A DNA stretch of 64,000 nucleotides, from contig CAMNDM010000001.1 of NCBI GenBank assembly GCA_946535435.1, positions 1 through 64,000 of the forward strand, read 5' to 3'. The stretch comes from Physcocola sp002396385 (GTDB taxonomy: Bacteria; Bacteroidota; Bacteroidia; Bacteroidales; Paludibacteraceae). Under the pieces are notes generated by a model, which made no database searches, was not told the origin of the DNA, and saw nothing but the letters and a program-made list of their open reading frames with translations. Both the position numbers and the translations under genes were made by a program. Positions 18,056 to 27,513 of this stretch are shown piece after piece. Position 1 is the first letter of the stretch; each line of letters starts with the position of its first letter.

Positions 18056-18250
18056 CGATATTAGTTATAAGGTAAAAAGATTGTTATTTATTTTTCGCTT
18101 GCAAAAAAAAGACCTTTAAACCATCTCACCAAGAAAAAAAACATATTGTAAAACATAAAAACGCCATATACTTAACATATTTTAACCATACTTTGAAAGT
18201 TATCAACAATATGCGGATTTATGCATTTTTATATACGGTTTTTATACAAA

Positions 18251-18285
18251 AAAGACCGGGCTTACGACTCGTGCCCGGCCTTTTT
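18251..18285 (-). terminator. Terminator of the GH74-like gene
   Basis: CCGGGC (18256-18261) pairs with GCCCGG (18273-18278). A run of T follows on the minus strand, 20 bp after the stop codon at 18305. Confidence 0.75.
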
Positions 18286-18304
18286 ACAAATGTCTTTTCC
18301 AACG

Positions 18305-21226
18305 TTACCTCTTCACCAGCTTGACAACCTCGCCTTCAAGACGCACCACATAGATGCCCGAAGGCAGATTCTCGCCTATTTTTGCGCCAGCTTCATAGTC
18401 ACCCTCGTAAACTAATGTGCCGAGCGTGCTTACAATGACAAGGTGGCCGTTTTTGTTCAACAAGAAATCCCCGTCGGTCGGATTTGGGAAAACTTCCAGT
18501 TCTCCGACAGGCACCTCGGCCACACAATCCTCTACACCCGACATATTGCCCGAATTGCATTTATATACAGGAGCCTCGAAGTTGGCCGTCTCGTCGGCAT
18601 AGACAATACCCATACCGGTGGTACCCACATAGAAGCGGCCGAACACGTTCATATCGCCAATTATGAACTGGCCATTGCCCAACCCGCCATAATTGTGCTT
18701 ACTGTCGTTGGTCAGCTGCCAGGTTTTACCCTCATCAACCGAACGGAAGAAGCCTTCCGACTTGCCGTCGTTACCAAAGGCATAAAGCGTATAAGTGTCT
18801 GCCGACTTACCTTTGCCGACACCCACACCATCGCAGTTCACCAATCCAAGATGCTCGAAGCTGGCTCCATAATCGGTTGAAACCATAACGCCTTTGCTTG
18901 GGCTTGGCAGCAACACCATACCCTCACGGCCTGGCACCACCGTTATACGCGAGTATTTGTTAAACTCTGTTTCATAGGTCGGCTTGAAGGATTTGCCGCC
19001 ATCGGTGCTGACGTAGAATGTGGTAATGTCAATCCAGCCGTCTTTCTGCACTTTTGTGGTTGCATAGATGTAGTCGCTGTTTTCGGGGTCACCCACCACG
19101 TAACTTGCGCCCGACGTTATGCTGGTAGCCCCCCACGTTTTACCGTTATCGGTCGACACCTTCAACTCGCCGGCCTTTGTGCAGATAAACATCTTCTTGC
19201 CATCGGCCGAGAAACCCACATGGTAGGCAGCCACGTTGCCCATACTGGTCCACGTTTTACCTCCGTTGGTGGTGATATACGAGTTCTGCGATGCATATTC
19301 CGACGCCGATACACGTGCTATCACATCCGGATTCTTGGCCGCATAGCCAATACCATAGGTGGTGCCTGGCGCTGGGCTGTGTATGGGTGCATATTCGGCC
19401 ACATTTTCATGTACAAAACCAGTATAGTCGCCGATTACCGACATAGGTGCTTTCCCTTCTATACTGATCATATCGAGCGGCACGGTCTCTTCCACGCCCT
19501 GCACATCGAAGTAGACAAGCGGTTTGGCGGAAGGGTTGTCAAGTATCTCCCAGATATTGTCGCACGTCCAAATGCCGTTTCCCGATGTGAACGAAGCCTT
19601 GTTCTCGTCGTCCGGGTCAAGGCAGATACCACCGCACCAGTGCAACGCATAACCCGGTACCCACGTAACACCGTTATTGGTCAGCACCATCTTGTCCTGC
19701 AACGAGGTCCACGAAGCACCACCATCTTTAGTCACCCAAATAATGTCGCCGTTGGCGGTCTTCCCATCATCCCAGTTCTGATTCACCCAAGTGTTATTGG
19801 TCGAAGTTATCATATAGTTCGGATTCGAGGCTTTGATGGCCACATCGCTGCAAGCCAGTTTCGAAGGTGAAATGTCTGCCACCTTGCCGGTTGCCACATT
19901 GTAGCGGTAAATGGCACCCGAGCTTGCCCCCCAGCACTTGTCGGCCATGGTCACAATCAGGTCTCCGGTTCCGTCCATCTTCATACGTACTGGCACCAGA
20001 CTGTTGTTGATGGTAACCGGCTTCCAAGTCGCGCCACCGTCTTCGGTCACAAAAATGTTGTCGGCTCCGCTCTTCGACACGCCCACAAAAATGCGTCCGG
20101 TGTTGCCATTCGCCAATTTTGCGGCCTCGTCAAACACTATGGCAACCACTCCGTTCTCGTTTTCCGTGGTTCCCTGCAGGTTGTCGACCCACGAAGGCCA
20201 CTTCACCTTTTTTGTATAGACATCGGGGAACGATTCCAACGGTTTCCAGGTTGCCGCACCGTCGGTACTGATTATCAGCGGAGCACCAGCACGGCCTCCG
20301 GCCAGTATAATCTTGCCGTTATTGGGGTCAACGGCTATCCTTTCACCCGCATTTCGTCCGTTACCGTTTCCGTGTACGTATAGCGGCACATTGGTCACCT
20401 CTGCCTCTTTAAACGTAGCGCCACCGTCCTTGGTGTAGAGGACCGATGTCTTCTGGTCGCTGTAGTATTGGCAACCGCACAAAAAGTACATATTGTCGCT
20501 GTTGCTAGGGTCTACGGCCATAGCCTCTACACTAAGAAGGCCGATGTTTGCTTTGCTGACGAAGTCGAACAGCTGTTTCCATTCGCAATTCGAGGCGTCC
20601 CATTTGTAGGCGCCCCCCACATCGGTACGTGCCAGCTTCACTTTTCCGGGAAGGCTTAGAAGGCCTGAAACAAAACCTCCACCGCCTATCTGCACACGGC
20701 CGAACGTGTAGTCTAAGTCGGCTGCTATATTCGACAATGCCTCGCAATCGTAACTGGTTCCGACTTCATCGACCAGACGGATGTTGTCGACGTAACATAC
20801 ACCGGTCTCGCCAGATACACCTACACAAATTGAGGTGGCAGGCGCTGATACCAACTTACGGAAATCGAAATACAGGGTGGTCCACACCTTCGCTTTCACC
20901 GACTGAGTAATGTCGGTTTCGTACGATGAATTGCAACGGATGGCAGCATCGGTATACGAGAACACGTCTACCGCTACCACTTTCGTCACAATGTCGATGT
21001 TACCCGAGAATCCGGCTACGCCATAACCTTCGGTGGCAATTTTCACGCACTTGGTGCTGGTGTTGCCACAACTGTACGGATTGGCTTCCGAAGTTACGGT
21101 CTGTCCCCAGCCTTCACCCCCGAACGTGCCCACACCGTCCTCAAAATCGTAGAGCAACGTTTCGGCGTTTGCAACAACCGCACACGAACACGTCAGCCCT
21201 GTCAGTAGAAGTCTAAGTTTTTTCAT
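18305..21226 (-). CDS. GH74-like (xyloglucanase-type) secreted enzyme with T9SS sorting domain
   Basis: 973 aa. Signal peptide (1-21), then a jelly-roll-like domain of about 130 residues (LLYDFEDG, CYVDNIRLVDE), then two sets of BNR-type beta-propeller repeats (YTKDGGATF, STDGAATW, VTEDGGATW, STDNGKTW and others), as in the double propeller of GH74. The first catalytic region is recognisable: GGGGFVSG followed by ARTDVGGAYKWD; a second candidate acidic residue lies in GICLDPDDEN. The last 70 residues (VFPNPTDGDF, SGIYVVRL, LVKR) form a T9SS sorting domain. Expected role: surface or extracellular cleavage of a beta-glucan such as xyloglucan. GH74 is my best family match; the exact substrate is uncertain. 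Confidence 0.8.
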   Translation of the reverse strand: MKKLRLLLTGLTCSCAVVANAETLLYDFEDGVGTFGGEGWGQTVTSEANPYSCGNTSTKCVKIATEGYGVAGFSGNIDIVTKVVAVDVFSYTDAAIRCNSSYETDITQSVKAKVWTTLYFDFRKLVSAPATSICVGVSGETGVCYVDNIRLVDEVGTSYDCEALSNIAADLDYTFGRVQIGGGGFVSGLLSLPGKVKLARTDVGGAYKWDASNCEWKQLFDFVSKANIGLLSVEAMAVDPSNSDNMYFLCGCQYYSDQKTSVLYTKDGGATFKEAEVTNVPLYVHGNGNGRNAGERIAVDPNNGKIILAGGRAGAPLIISTDGAATWKPLESFPDVYTKKVKWPSWVDNLQGTTENENGVVAIVFDEAAKLANGNTGRIFVGVSKSGADNIFVTEDGGATWKPVTINNSLVPVRMKMDGTGDLIVTMADKCWGASSGAIYRYNVATGKVADISPSKLACSDVAIKASNPNYMITSTNNTWVNQNWDDGKTANGDIIWVTKDGGASWTSLQDKMVLTNNGVTWVPGYALHWCGGICLDPDDENKASFTSGNGIWTCDNIWEILDNPSAKPLVYFDVQGVEETVPLDMISIEGKAPMSVIGDYTGFVHENVAEYAPIHSPAPGTTYGIGYAAKNPDVIARVSASEYASQNSYITTNGGKTWTSMGNVAAYHVGFSADGKKMFICTKAGELKVSTDNGKTWGATSITSGASYVVGDPENSDYIYATTKVQKDGWIDITTFYVSTDGGKSFKPTYETEFNKYSRITVVPGREGMVLLPSPSKGVMVSTDYGASFEHLGLVNCDGVGVGKGKSADTYTLYAFGNDGKSEGFFRSVDEGKTWQLTNDSKHNYGGLGNGQFIIGDMNVFGRFYVGTTGMGIVYADETANFEAPVYKCNSGNMSGVEDCVAEVPVGELEVFPNPTDGDFLLNKNGHLVIVSTLGTLVYEGDYEAGAKIGENLPSGIYVVRLEGEVVKLVKR

Positions 21227-21277
21227 ATTTCAATTTGTGATTAGTTTATACTTAAGTTAGTGTGAATTGTAGTTTCT

Positions 21278-21308
21278 CAAAAATAGATTTTTTGGCGAAC
21301 GTGCACAA
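21278..21308 (-). promoter_or_regulatory. Promoter of the GH74-like gene
   Basis: Minus strand: TTG (21308-21306), a 20-nt gap, TATTTTTG (21285-21278), with a leader of about 45 nt. Confidence 0.55.
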
Positions 21309-21336
21309 TAGCGTGTAACAAATTGACTGAAAAATA

Positions 21337-21376
21337 AGCCCCGAATCCGTTTTTATCAGATTCGGGGCTATTTTTG
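21337..21376. terminator. Hairpin terminator, left copy of the fumarase-type terminator
   Basis: AGCCCCGAATC (21337-21347) pairs with GATTCGGGGCT (21359-21369), with T tracts on both strands. It lies 28 bp from a copy of the fumarase 3' end, just as the real fumarase terminator (22820-22849) lies 24 bp from the real 3' end. Confidence 0.75.
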
Positions 21377-21397
21377 TTTCACTAAATTGAAACAATA

Positions 21398-21460
21398 TTA
21401 CTTCAAAATGGTGCAGTTTGGATTTGGTTGCAACTGCTTGAAGAAGTCGTTACCCTTGTC
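21398..21460 (-). repeat. Duplicate of the fumarase 3' end (left copy)
   Basis: 63 bp identical to 22874-22936, the last codons of the fumarase gene. Beyond the identity the frame still reads S-V-F-A before DDKGND, where fumarase has I-L-V, so the copy may be slightly longer but diverged. It is not a functional gene. With the copy at 22874 it brackets the ATPase gene. Confidence 0.9.
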
Positions 21461-21615
21461 ATCAGCAAAAACGCTACAAATTAAAACAATTCTATTCTTA
21501 CATATTTTTGCAAATTGAAAGTCAAACTTTCAATTTGCAAAAACACGCATTAATACATTGTATGTTTGACATTTAGTCATTATCTTTACATTAATTTAGA
21601 TCTAAAAGAGGTATT

Positions 21616-22785
21616 ATGAATTATATTTCACGCAAGATTGAAGACTTTTTAGCAGAAAACCTGTCTATTTTCCCTGCTGTTGTAATCCTAGGCTCACGTC
21701 AATGTGGCAAAAGCACCCTGATAAAAAAAATGGCTGAAAATAGAGAAGATATGATCTATCTCGACTTACAAAACAGAGAAGACCTGGCAAAATTGAACGA
21801 GCCCACACTATTTTTCAGAAACAATCACGACAAGACAATCTGTTTGGATGAAGTACAACTGACTCCTGATATATTTTCGGTACTTCGTAGCGAGATAGAC
21901 AGCAACAAAAGAGCTGGAAGATTCATTCTTTTAGGTTCCGCATCCAGAAACCTTATCCAACACACGTCAGAGTCTCTCGCTGGCCGTGTTGGGCTTTTAG
22001 ACCTCACCCCATTCCTTATTACGGAAATCAATAACAACGAGGGGTTTTCTCTATATCGATATTGGTTTAGAGGAGGATACCCCGATAGTTACAATGCGAT
22101 ATCTGACAAAGCAAGTTCACTGTGGAGAGAGAACTTCATCAGGACTTATATCGAAAGAGACATTCCACAATTAGGGTTCAACATAGCAGCGCCACAGCTC
22201 ATGCGACTATTAACAATGACAGCACACGAACAAGGGCAACTTCTTAATGCTTCAAAGTTTGCATCGTCGATGGGATTGAGCGCTCCCACAATCCGCTCAT
22301 ATTTAGACATTATGGAGCAAACCTATGTTATACGGACTTTACAACCATACTATAAGAACACAAAGAAGAGACTCGTAAAATCTCCAAAAGTTTATATACG
22401 AGACTGCGGTCTTTTGCACCAGATTTTACAGATAAAGTCATTCAACGATTTACTAAGTAACCCGATTGTCGGCAACTCTTGGGAGAGCCTGGTCATCGAG
22501 AATGTATGCTCTATTGCAAGAAATGCACAATGCTATTTTTACAGAAGCGCGACTGGAGAGGAGATGGATCTTGTTTTGCAGTACCGCGACCAACAGATCG
22601 CAATAGAATGCAAGTCTTCTACAGCACCTTCTGTTACGGAAGGCTTTTGGAAATCAATTGACTTTTTAAATCCATCACATACATACGTTGTTGCACCCGT
22701 AGACTCAGCTTACCCTCTTGCAGAAAACGTAACGGTTTGCAATCTATGTGAAATCATGAATATAGTTGAAGGAATGGAAGATTAA
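21616..22785 (+). CDS. AAA_14/DUF4143 P-loop ATPase
   Basis: 389 aa. N-terminal AAA_14 domain: Walker A GSRQCGKST (about residues 26-34), Walker B ICLDEVQ (about 75-81), sensor-like LGSAS. The C-terminal half is a DUF4143 region with a winged-helix part (LNASKFASSMGLSAPTIRSYLDIMEQTYVIRTL) and a nuclease-like end with EEMDLVLQ and IECKSS, a pattern like the PD-(D/E)XK core. These ATPases are common as scattered singletons in Bacteroidetes and have no established function. It lies between two copies of the fumarase 3' end, which suggests insertion there. Confidence 0.85.
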   Translation: MNYISRKIEDFLAENLSIFPAVVILGSRQCGKSTLIKKMAENREDMIYLDLQNREDLAKLNEPTLFFRNNHDKTICLDEVQLTPDIFSVLRSEIDSNKRAGRFILLGSASRNLIQHTSESLAGRVGLLDLTPFLITEINNNEGFSLYRYWFRGGYPDSYNAISDKASSLWRENFIRTYIERDIPQLGFNIAAPQLMRLLTMTAHEQGQLLNASKFASSMGLSAPTIRSYLDIMEQTYVIRTLQPYYKNTKKRLVKSPKVYIRDCGLLHQILQIKSFNDLLSNPIVGNSWESLVIENVCSIARNAQCYFYRSATGEEMDLVLQYRDQQIAIECKSSTAPSVTEGFWKSIDFLNPSHTYVVAPVDSAYPLAENVTVCNLCEIMNIVEGMED

Positions 22786-22819
22786 AGCCTTTTACCAACT
22801 TCACCTTTTTCAAATAAAC

Positions 22820-22849
22820 AAAGCCCGATTCTATCAAGAACCGGGCTTT
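22820..22849. terminator. Terminator shared by the ATPase and fumarase genes
   Basis: AAAGCCCG-A-TTC (22820-22831) pairs with GAA-C-CGGGCTTT (22838-22849). It lies between convergent genes and is T-rich on both sides. Confidence 0.75.
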
Positions 22850-22873
22850 ATTCTATTATCGGAAAGCGATTTC

Positions 22874-24526
22874 TTACTTCAAAATGGTGCAGTTTGGATT
22901 TGGTTGCAACTGCTTGAAGAAGTCGTTACCCTTGTCGTCGACAAGGATGAACGCAGGGAAGTCTTCTACCTGGATCTTCCAAATGGCTTCCATACCCAAT
23001 TCTGGATATTCCACACACTCGATGCTCTTGATGTTGTTCTGCGCCAAGATTGCAGCAGGGCCACCGATTGAGCCGAGGTAGAAACCTCCGTGGTCCTTAC
23101 ATGCGTTTGTAACGTCAATCGAGCGGTTACCTTTGGCCAACATAATCAGCGAGCCGCCGTTGTCTTGGAACTCGTATACGTATGGGTCCATACGTCCGGC
23201 TGTGGTTGGGCCCATTGAGCCACACGCCATACCGGCAGGAGTCTTAGCAGGCCCTGCATAGTAAATTGGGTGGTCTTTCAAGTATTGTGGCATACCCTCG
23301 CCGGCATCCAAACGGGCCTTGATCTTCGCATGGGCGATATCACGACCTACGATGATGGTGCCGTTCAAACTCAAACGGGTACCGATTGGGTACTTGGTCA
23401 AAATCTTGCAAACGTCAGCCATCGGCTGGTTCAAGTCAATCTTAACAGCATCGCCTTCGCCTGCATTGCGTAGTTCTTCTGGAATGAGTTCGTATGGTTT
23501 GTCGTCCATCTTCTCAATCCAGATACCATCTTTGTTGATCTTTGCCTTGATGTTGCGGTCAGCCGAGCAGCTGACACCCAAACCAATTGGGCAAGATGCA
23601 CCATGGCGTGGCAGACGTACTACACGCACGTCGTGGGCCATATACTTACCACCGAACTGGGCACCCAGGCCAATCTTGTAGGCTTCCTGAAGCAACTGCT
23701 CTTCGAGAGCTACATCGCGGAATGCACGACCTGTTTCGTCACCAGTAGTTGGAAGTGAATCGTAGTAGTGGGTAGAAGCCAACTTAACGGTAAGCAGGTT
23801 CTTTTCAGCAGAAGTACCACCAATAACGATTGCGATATGGTAAGGAGGACAAGCTGCAGTACCCAGACTCTTCATCTTTTCTACCAAGAAAGGAATGAGG
23901 GTACCCGGATTCTGGATACGAGCCTTTGTTTCCTGATACAAATAAGTCTTGTTTGCAGAACCACCACCCTTTGTTACGCAAAGGAAGCGGTATTCCATGC
24001 CCTGGGTTGCTTCAATATCGATTTGTGCCGGCAGGTTACACTTGGTGTTCACCTCGTTGTACATATCGAGCGGAGCGTTCTGGCTGTAACGGAGGTTTTC
24101 TTCGGTATAAGTCTTATATACACCCTTGGCAATAGCCTCTTCATCTTCAAAGCCGGTCCACACCTGCTGTCCCTTTTCACCATGAACGATTGCGGTACCA
24201 GTATCCTGGCAAAGAGGCAACTTACCCTTAGCAGCAATTTCTGCATTGCGGAGGAAAGTCAGCGCTACGTACTTGTCGTTGGCCGAAGCCTCTGGGTCGC
24301 GCAAAATTTTCGCTACTTGTTCGTTATGCGAGCGGCGAAGCAGGAAACTGACATCGCGGAAAGCAGCGTTAGTCATTCGGGTGAGCGCTTCTGCGGTCAC
24401 TTTCAAGATGGGTTTACCCTCGAACTCGCTTACAGAAACGCCCTCTTTGGTAAGAAGGTAGTATTCAGTATCGTCCTTGCCCAACTGGAACATAGGCGCA
24501 TACTTGAATTCTGGAATATTTGCCAT
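22874..24526 (-). CDS. fumA: Class I fumarate hydratase (4Fe-4S)
   Basis: 550 aa, the length of single-chain class I fumarases. It interconverts fumarate and malate. The N-terminal alpha part carries KLPLCQDTGTAIV with a probable cluster cysteine; the beta part holds GGSANKTYLY and VVRLPRHGASCPIG; the C-terminal domain has GPTTAGRMDPYV. The final 63 bp are repeated at 21398-21460. Confidence 0.93.
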   Translation of the reverse strand: MANIPEFKYAPMFQLGKDDTEYYLLTKEGVSVSEFEGKPILKVTAEALTRMTNAAFRDVSFLLRRSHNEQVAKILRDPEASANDKYVALTFLRNAEIAAKGKLPLCQDTGTAIVHGEKGQQVWTGFEDEEAIAKGVYKTYTEENLRYSQNAPLDMYNEVNTKCNLPAQIDIEATQGMEYRFLCVTKGGGSANKTYLYQETKARIQNPGTLIPFLVEKMKSLGTAACPPYHIAIVIGGTSAEKNLLTVKLASTHYYDSLPTTGDETGRAFRDVALEEQLLQEAYKIGLGAQFGGKYMAHDVRVVRLPRHGASCPIGLGVSCSADRNIKAKINKDGIWIEKMDDKPYELIPEELRNAGEGDAVKIDLNQPMADVCKILTKYPIGTRLSLNGTIIVGRDIAHAKIKARLDAGEGMPQYLKDHPIYYAGPAKTPAGMACGSMGPTTAGRMDPYVYEFQDNGGSLIMLAKGNRSIDVTNACKDHGGFYLGSIGGPAAILAQNNIKSIECVEYPELGMEAIWKIQVEDFPAFILVDDKGNDFFKQLQPNPNCTILK

Positions 24527-24575
24527 AATTTGTATGTGGTTTTGTTAATTTATTTAATTCGTTGGAATTTCTTCA

Positions 24576-24605
24576 CAAATATAAGCAATCGGGGGCAATT
24601 GTCAA
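24576..24605 (-). promoter_or_regulatory. Fumarase promoter
   Basis: Minus strand: TTG (24605-24603), a 19-nt gap, TATATTTG (24583-24576), 50 bp before the start codon. Confidence 0.6.
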
Positions 24606-24744
24606 CCTACCGCCGCATTTTTGTGGCACGGAGCTGCGAGCCATTCCCCCTATACCAAATGTAAAGGATTGACGACACCAGGCCAACTGTTACCAACCGA
24701 CCACTAAAGAGTGACAGAGTCCGTGGTTCGGGCTCATCCACACT

Positions 24745-25974
24745 TCAATCGGAAGGTTGCGAGAGGCTCATCCACGACGTCACGACTGCGCCCACAATGA
24801 ACAAGCCGACAATCGTCTTCTCTATTTCCACGCCCATCCACGTTCCTATACAGAAATAAAGCACCGCGGCGACCATTAGCGCTGTAAATGCCAGGAACTT
24901 TCTGAAACTTGGATTTCCCCACCGTTCAAATGTCCGCTTCACGGGGAAGGTGAGTAACAACACCGAAAAGGCAGGCAACACAGGCTGCCCGGTGCTGAAG
25001 TTCACGACCAGTACAAGAAAGAACACGACCCAGATGGCCAACGCCACATACGCCTCTAACAGTTCTTCCTTCCGCAACAAATTGCGGCCATAGGGGTTGG
25101 CTGCCAACGCCAGATTCGACAACGGATCGATGGTTGAGACGGCTACGACCAGCAACAAATAGACCGCTGCCCCCACTACACCCAGCATTAGCCATTTGTC
25201 TGCTACCTGTCGCAATACCGTAACCAACGCCACAATGCCCATCAAGAACAAAAAACGTCCGTTTCCGGAAAACCCACGCAGGAACAACGAAAAACGGAAA
25301 ACTATCTTGAAGAACCAGTTCTCCGATTTCAGGGCATACTTCAGCCCCTCTTTCGCATAGTCGTTGGTCGGATTAATGGCCAAACCCTGGGCAAAAAGTT
25401 CCCGCGACTCGGCCACTCGCCCCCGCTCGATGGACACCCAGCCTTTTTCAACCAGTACGTCAGACTCGTCGGGCGCCGAATTCACCGCTTTGTTGGCATA
25501 GAACTCCGCTTGCGCCTTGTCTCCCTTTATACGGTAGATACGCGACTTTAGCACCAGGTAGTCGGAATCGTTCGGTGCATAGGCCAAAGCTTTGTCAACA
25601 GCCTTCAAGGCTCTCGCAAAATCACCTTTCCCATAGAGCGAGGCTGCCAACAGATAATAGATACCCGGTTCTTCCGGATTCTCGTTCAGCAACTCCTTTA
25701 GCACCTTTAACGACTGGTCGTATTTTTCATTGTCGTTATACCCGCAGGCCAACAGGAATTTTGCATTAAAGTTTTCGGCATCTATCGACAAAGCCTTCTT
25801 GCAGAGTTTCTCCACATTGGTGTAATTCGACTTCAGCAGTTCGCATTTGGCCCACAGTGTGAAAAGTTCGCCGTCGTTGGGTTCCTTCTCCAAACCTTCC
25901 CTTATGAATTTCACCGCATCGTCGTGTCGGTGCATTTCTATCAGCGCCTCTATTCTGTCGTATGTGCTGTCCAT
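24745..25974 (-). CDS. TPR protein with C-terminal membrane domain
   Basis: 409 aa. Residues 1 to about 215 form five to six tetratricopeptide-like repeats (LYGKGDFARALKAVDKALAYAPND is a typical unit). From about residue 230 there are four to six hydrophobic segments (FLFLMGIVALVTVL, LMLGVVGAAVYLLLVV, VALAIWVVFFLVLVV, FLAFTALMVAAVLYF and the last 20 residues). It is the last gene of a unit with an AAA+ ATPase and a 24-codon micro-ORF; the gap to the micro-ORF is 14 bp. I infer a membrane anchor or adaptor for the ATPase. There is no named family that I recognise. Confidence 0.75.
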   Translation of the reverse strand: MDSTYDRIEALIEMHRHDDAVKFIREGLEKEPNDGELFTLWAKCELLKSNYTNVEKLCKKALSIDAENFNAKFLLACGYNDNEKYDQSLKVLKELLNENPEEPGIYYLLAASLYGKGDFARALKAVDKALAYAPNDSDYLVLKSRIYRIKGDKAQAEFYANKAVNSAPDESDVLVEKGWVSIERGRVAESRELFAQGLAINPTNDYAKEGLKYALKSENWFFKIVFRFSLFLRGFSGNGRFLFLMGIVALVTVLRQVADKWLMLGVVGAAVYLLLVVAVSTIDPLSNLALAANPYGRNLLRKEELLEAYVALAIWVVFFLVLVVNFSTGQPVLPAFSVLLLTFPVKRTFERWGNPSFRKFLAFTALMVAAVLYFCIGTWMGVEIEKTIVGLFIVGAVVTSWMSLSQPSD

Positions 25975-25988
25975 TCGTTATGGTGTCT

Positions 25989-26063
25989 TTAAATGTTTTC
26001 GAGCGAGGACTTGAAAATGCGCACAGACTGTACCATCTGCCTTTTAGAGTCCTCTTCTGCCAT
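25989..26063 (-). CDS. 24-residue micro-ORF between AAA+ and TPR genes
   Basis: The sequence begins M-A-E-E-D-S-K-R-Q-M-V-Q-S-V-R-I and ends S-S-L-E-N-I-stop. Its ATG shares one base with the TGA of the AAA+ gene (TGATG), and it ends 14 bp before the TPR gene. That coupling suggests it is translated. It could be a small partner of the ATPase or only a coupling leader. There are no homologues I can name. Confidence 0.5.
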   Translation of the reverse strand: MAEEDSKRQMVQSVRIFKSSLENI

Positions 26064-27415
26064 CACTTTTTAATTTTCAAATACTTAAGGATGTCGTCGT
26101 ACTGCCCATGCTGGTTTGAGTAGATAGCGTAGTTTTTGGCCGTTTCGAACCATTCGTTGGAAGACGGGTGTATTTCTGCGCACTTTTTCAACAAATCTTT
26201 GGTAGAGACCGGTTCACGTTTGCCCGTCCTCATAATCTCCTTCAGTTTGTCCTGTATGGTCAAATCCACCAGCGACTTTAAGTCCGCGCCGGTAAAGTTC
26301 ACAGTTTTTTCTGCCACCTTTTTCAAATCGAGTTGTTCTTCCACGGGTTTCCCCTTCAAATGGATCGACAGAATCTCTTCTCGGGCCACAACATCTGGCG
26401 GAGCCACAAAAACGGCCTGTCCGAACCGTCCCGGGCGTTTAAAGGCCGTGTCGATATACCAAGGTGTGTTGGTCGCACCCAGGAACAAGATGCCGTCGTT
26501 CGAGCCACTCACGCCATCCAACTCCTGCAAAAAGGCATTAATCAGTTCACGCGAGGCCGAATTCTTCCGGTCTGTACGGTTACCACCCAGCGCATCCAGC
26601 TCGTCGAAGAAAAGGACGGCGGGGGTGTTGGCACGCGCCTCATCGAATATGTCTTTCAAGTTATGCTCGCTCTGGCCTACATACATATCGAGTACATCGG
26701 TCAGCCCCACCGAGAAGAAAGCGGCGTCTATTTCGCCAGCAGTCGCTTTGGCAATAAAGGTTTTTCCGCATCCCGGAGGGCCGTATAGCAACAAACCGCC
26801 ACCTATGGTCTGCCCGTACTCTTTGAACAAATCGGCATTCTTTATCGGATTGATAATCTTCATGGCTATTTCCTCTTTCAGCTGTTCCATACCGCCAACA
26901 TCCTTGAAGGAAACATCCGGTTTCTCCATTTTCTCGAATTTCCGACTCCTCACAGATTGTGCCTCAAACGCACCGTCGTCTTCCATTTCGTCTCTGCCAT
27001 AACCCGTAGTCTGCCTGACCGGCTGCCGGAACAAATCGTCCAACTCGCTGTCCTCATATTCCGGGAATTCGCGTTTCAACTTGTTGAAATAGAAGTTAGC
27101 GTTGTCCACACTATGTTCGCGTGCATAAAGCTTGGCCAGGAAACAATAGTATTCGGGACGTCGGCCTCCTTTTCCTATCACGTCTTCCAGAAAGAGGATG
27201 CCCTCCGACAACGAGCGCATTTCATAAAGCAGTCGGCCCATTTCGGCCTTCCACCCGTCTTCATGGGGTTCGGCTTTCAGCAAACGTTGTAACACAGGTT
27301 TTGCCTCCGCCCATTGGTTGGCTTCCTTCAGTTTGTTGAAGTACATTTTCTGGATGAACACATTGTCGGGAGACAGGTTAAATGCGTTTCTCAATTCTTC
27401 AAGTTCATTCGCCAT
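26063..27415 (-). CDS. AAA+ ATPase of the CDC48/VPS4-like type with TPR-like N-terminus
   Basis: 450 aa. Residues 1 to about 125 are helical TPR-like repeats. After a charged linker comes a complete classical AAA domain (about 165-400): VSFKDVGGMEQLKEEI, Walker A LLYGPPGCGKTF, pore-like DMYVGQSEHNLKDIF, Walker B AVLFFDELDALGG, and the second region of homology with arginine fingers (DTAFKRPGRFGQAVF). A short C-terminal helical lid and tail follow. The architecture is that of a substrate-remodelling ATPase with a built-in adaptor, not FtsH (no protease) or ClpX. It is co-transcribed with a TPR-membrane protein, which suggests a membrane-linked unfoldase. A -7 box TATATTTG lies at 27442-27435 without a clear -33. 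Confidence 0.82.
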   Translation of the reverse strand: MANELEELRNAFNLSPDNVFIQKMYFNKLKEANQWAEAKPVLQRLLKAEPHEDGWKAEMGRLLYEMRSLSEGILFLEDVIGKGGRRPEYYCFLAKLYAREHSVDNANFYFNKLKREFPEYEDSELDDLFRQPVRQTTGYGRDEMEDDGAFEAQSVRSRKFEKMEKPDVSFKDVGGMEQLKEEIAMKIINPIKNADLFKEYGQTIGGGLLLYGPPGCGKTFIAKATAGEIDAAFFSVGLTDVLDMYVGQSEHNLKDIFDEARANTPAVLFFDELDALGGNRTDRKNSASRELINAFLQELDGVSGSNDGILFLGATNTPWYIDTAFKRPGRFGQAVFVAPPDVVAREEILSIHLKGKPVEEQLDLKKVAEKTVNFTGADLKSLVDLTIQDKLKEIMRTGKREPVSTKDLLKKCAEIHPSSNEWFETAKNYAIYSNQHGQYDDILKYLKIKK

Positions 27416-27513
27416 GTAAAAATATATTTTTAGACAAATATATATAAATCAAGATACATTCCCGACATTTTTCATCGAAGATTTCCAACCATGTCAGCAG
27501 ACTAAGAAACGAG

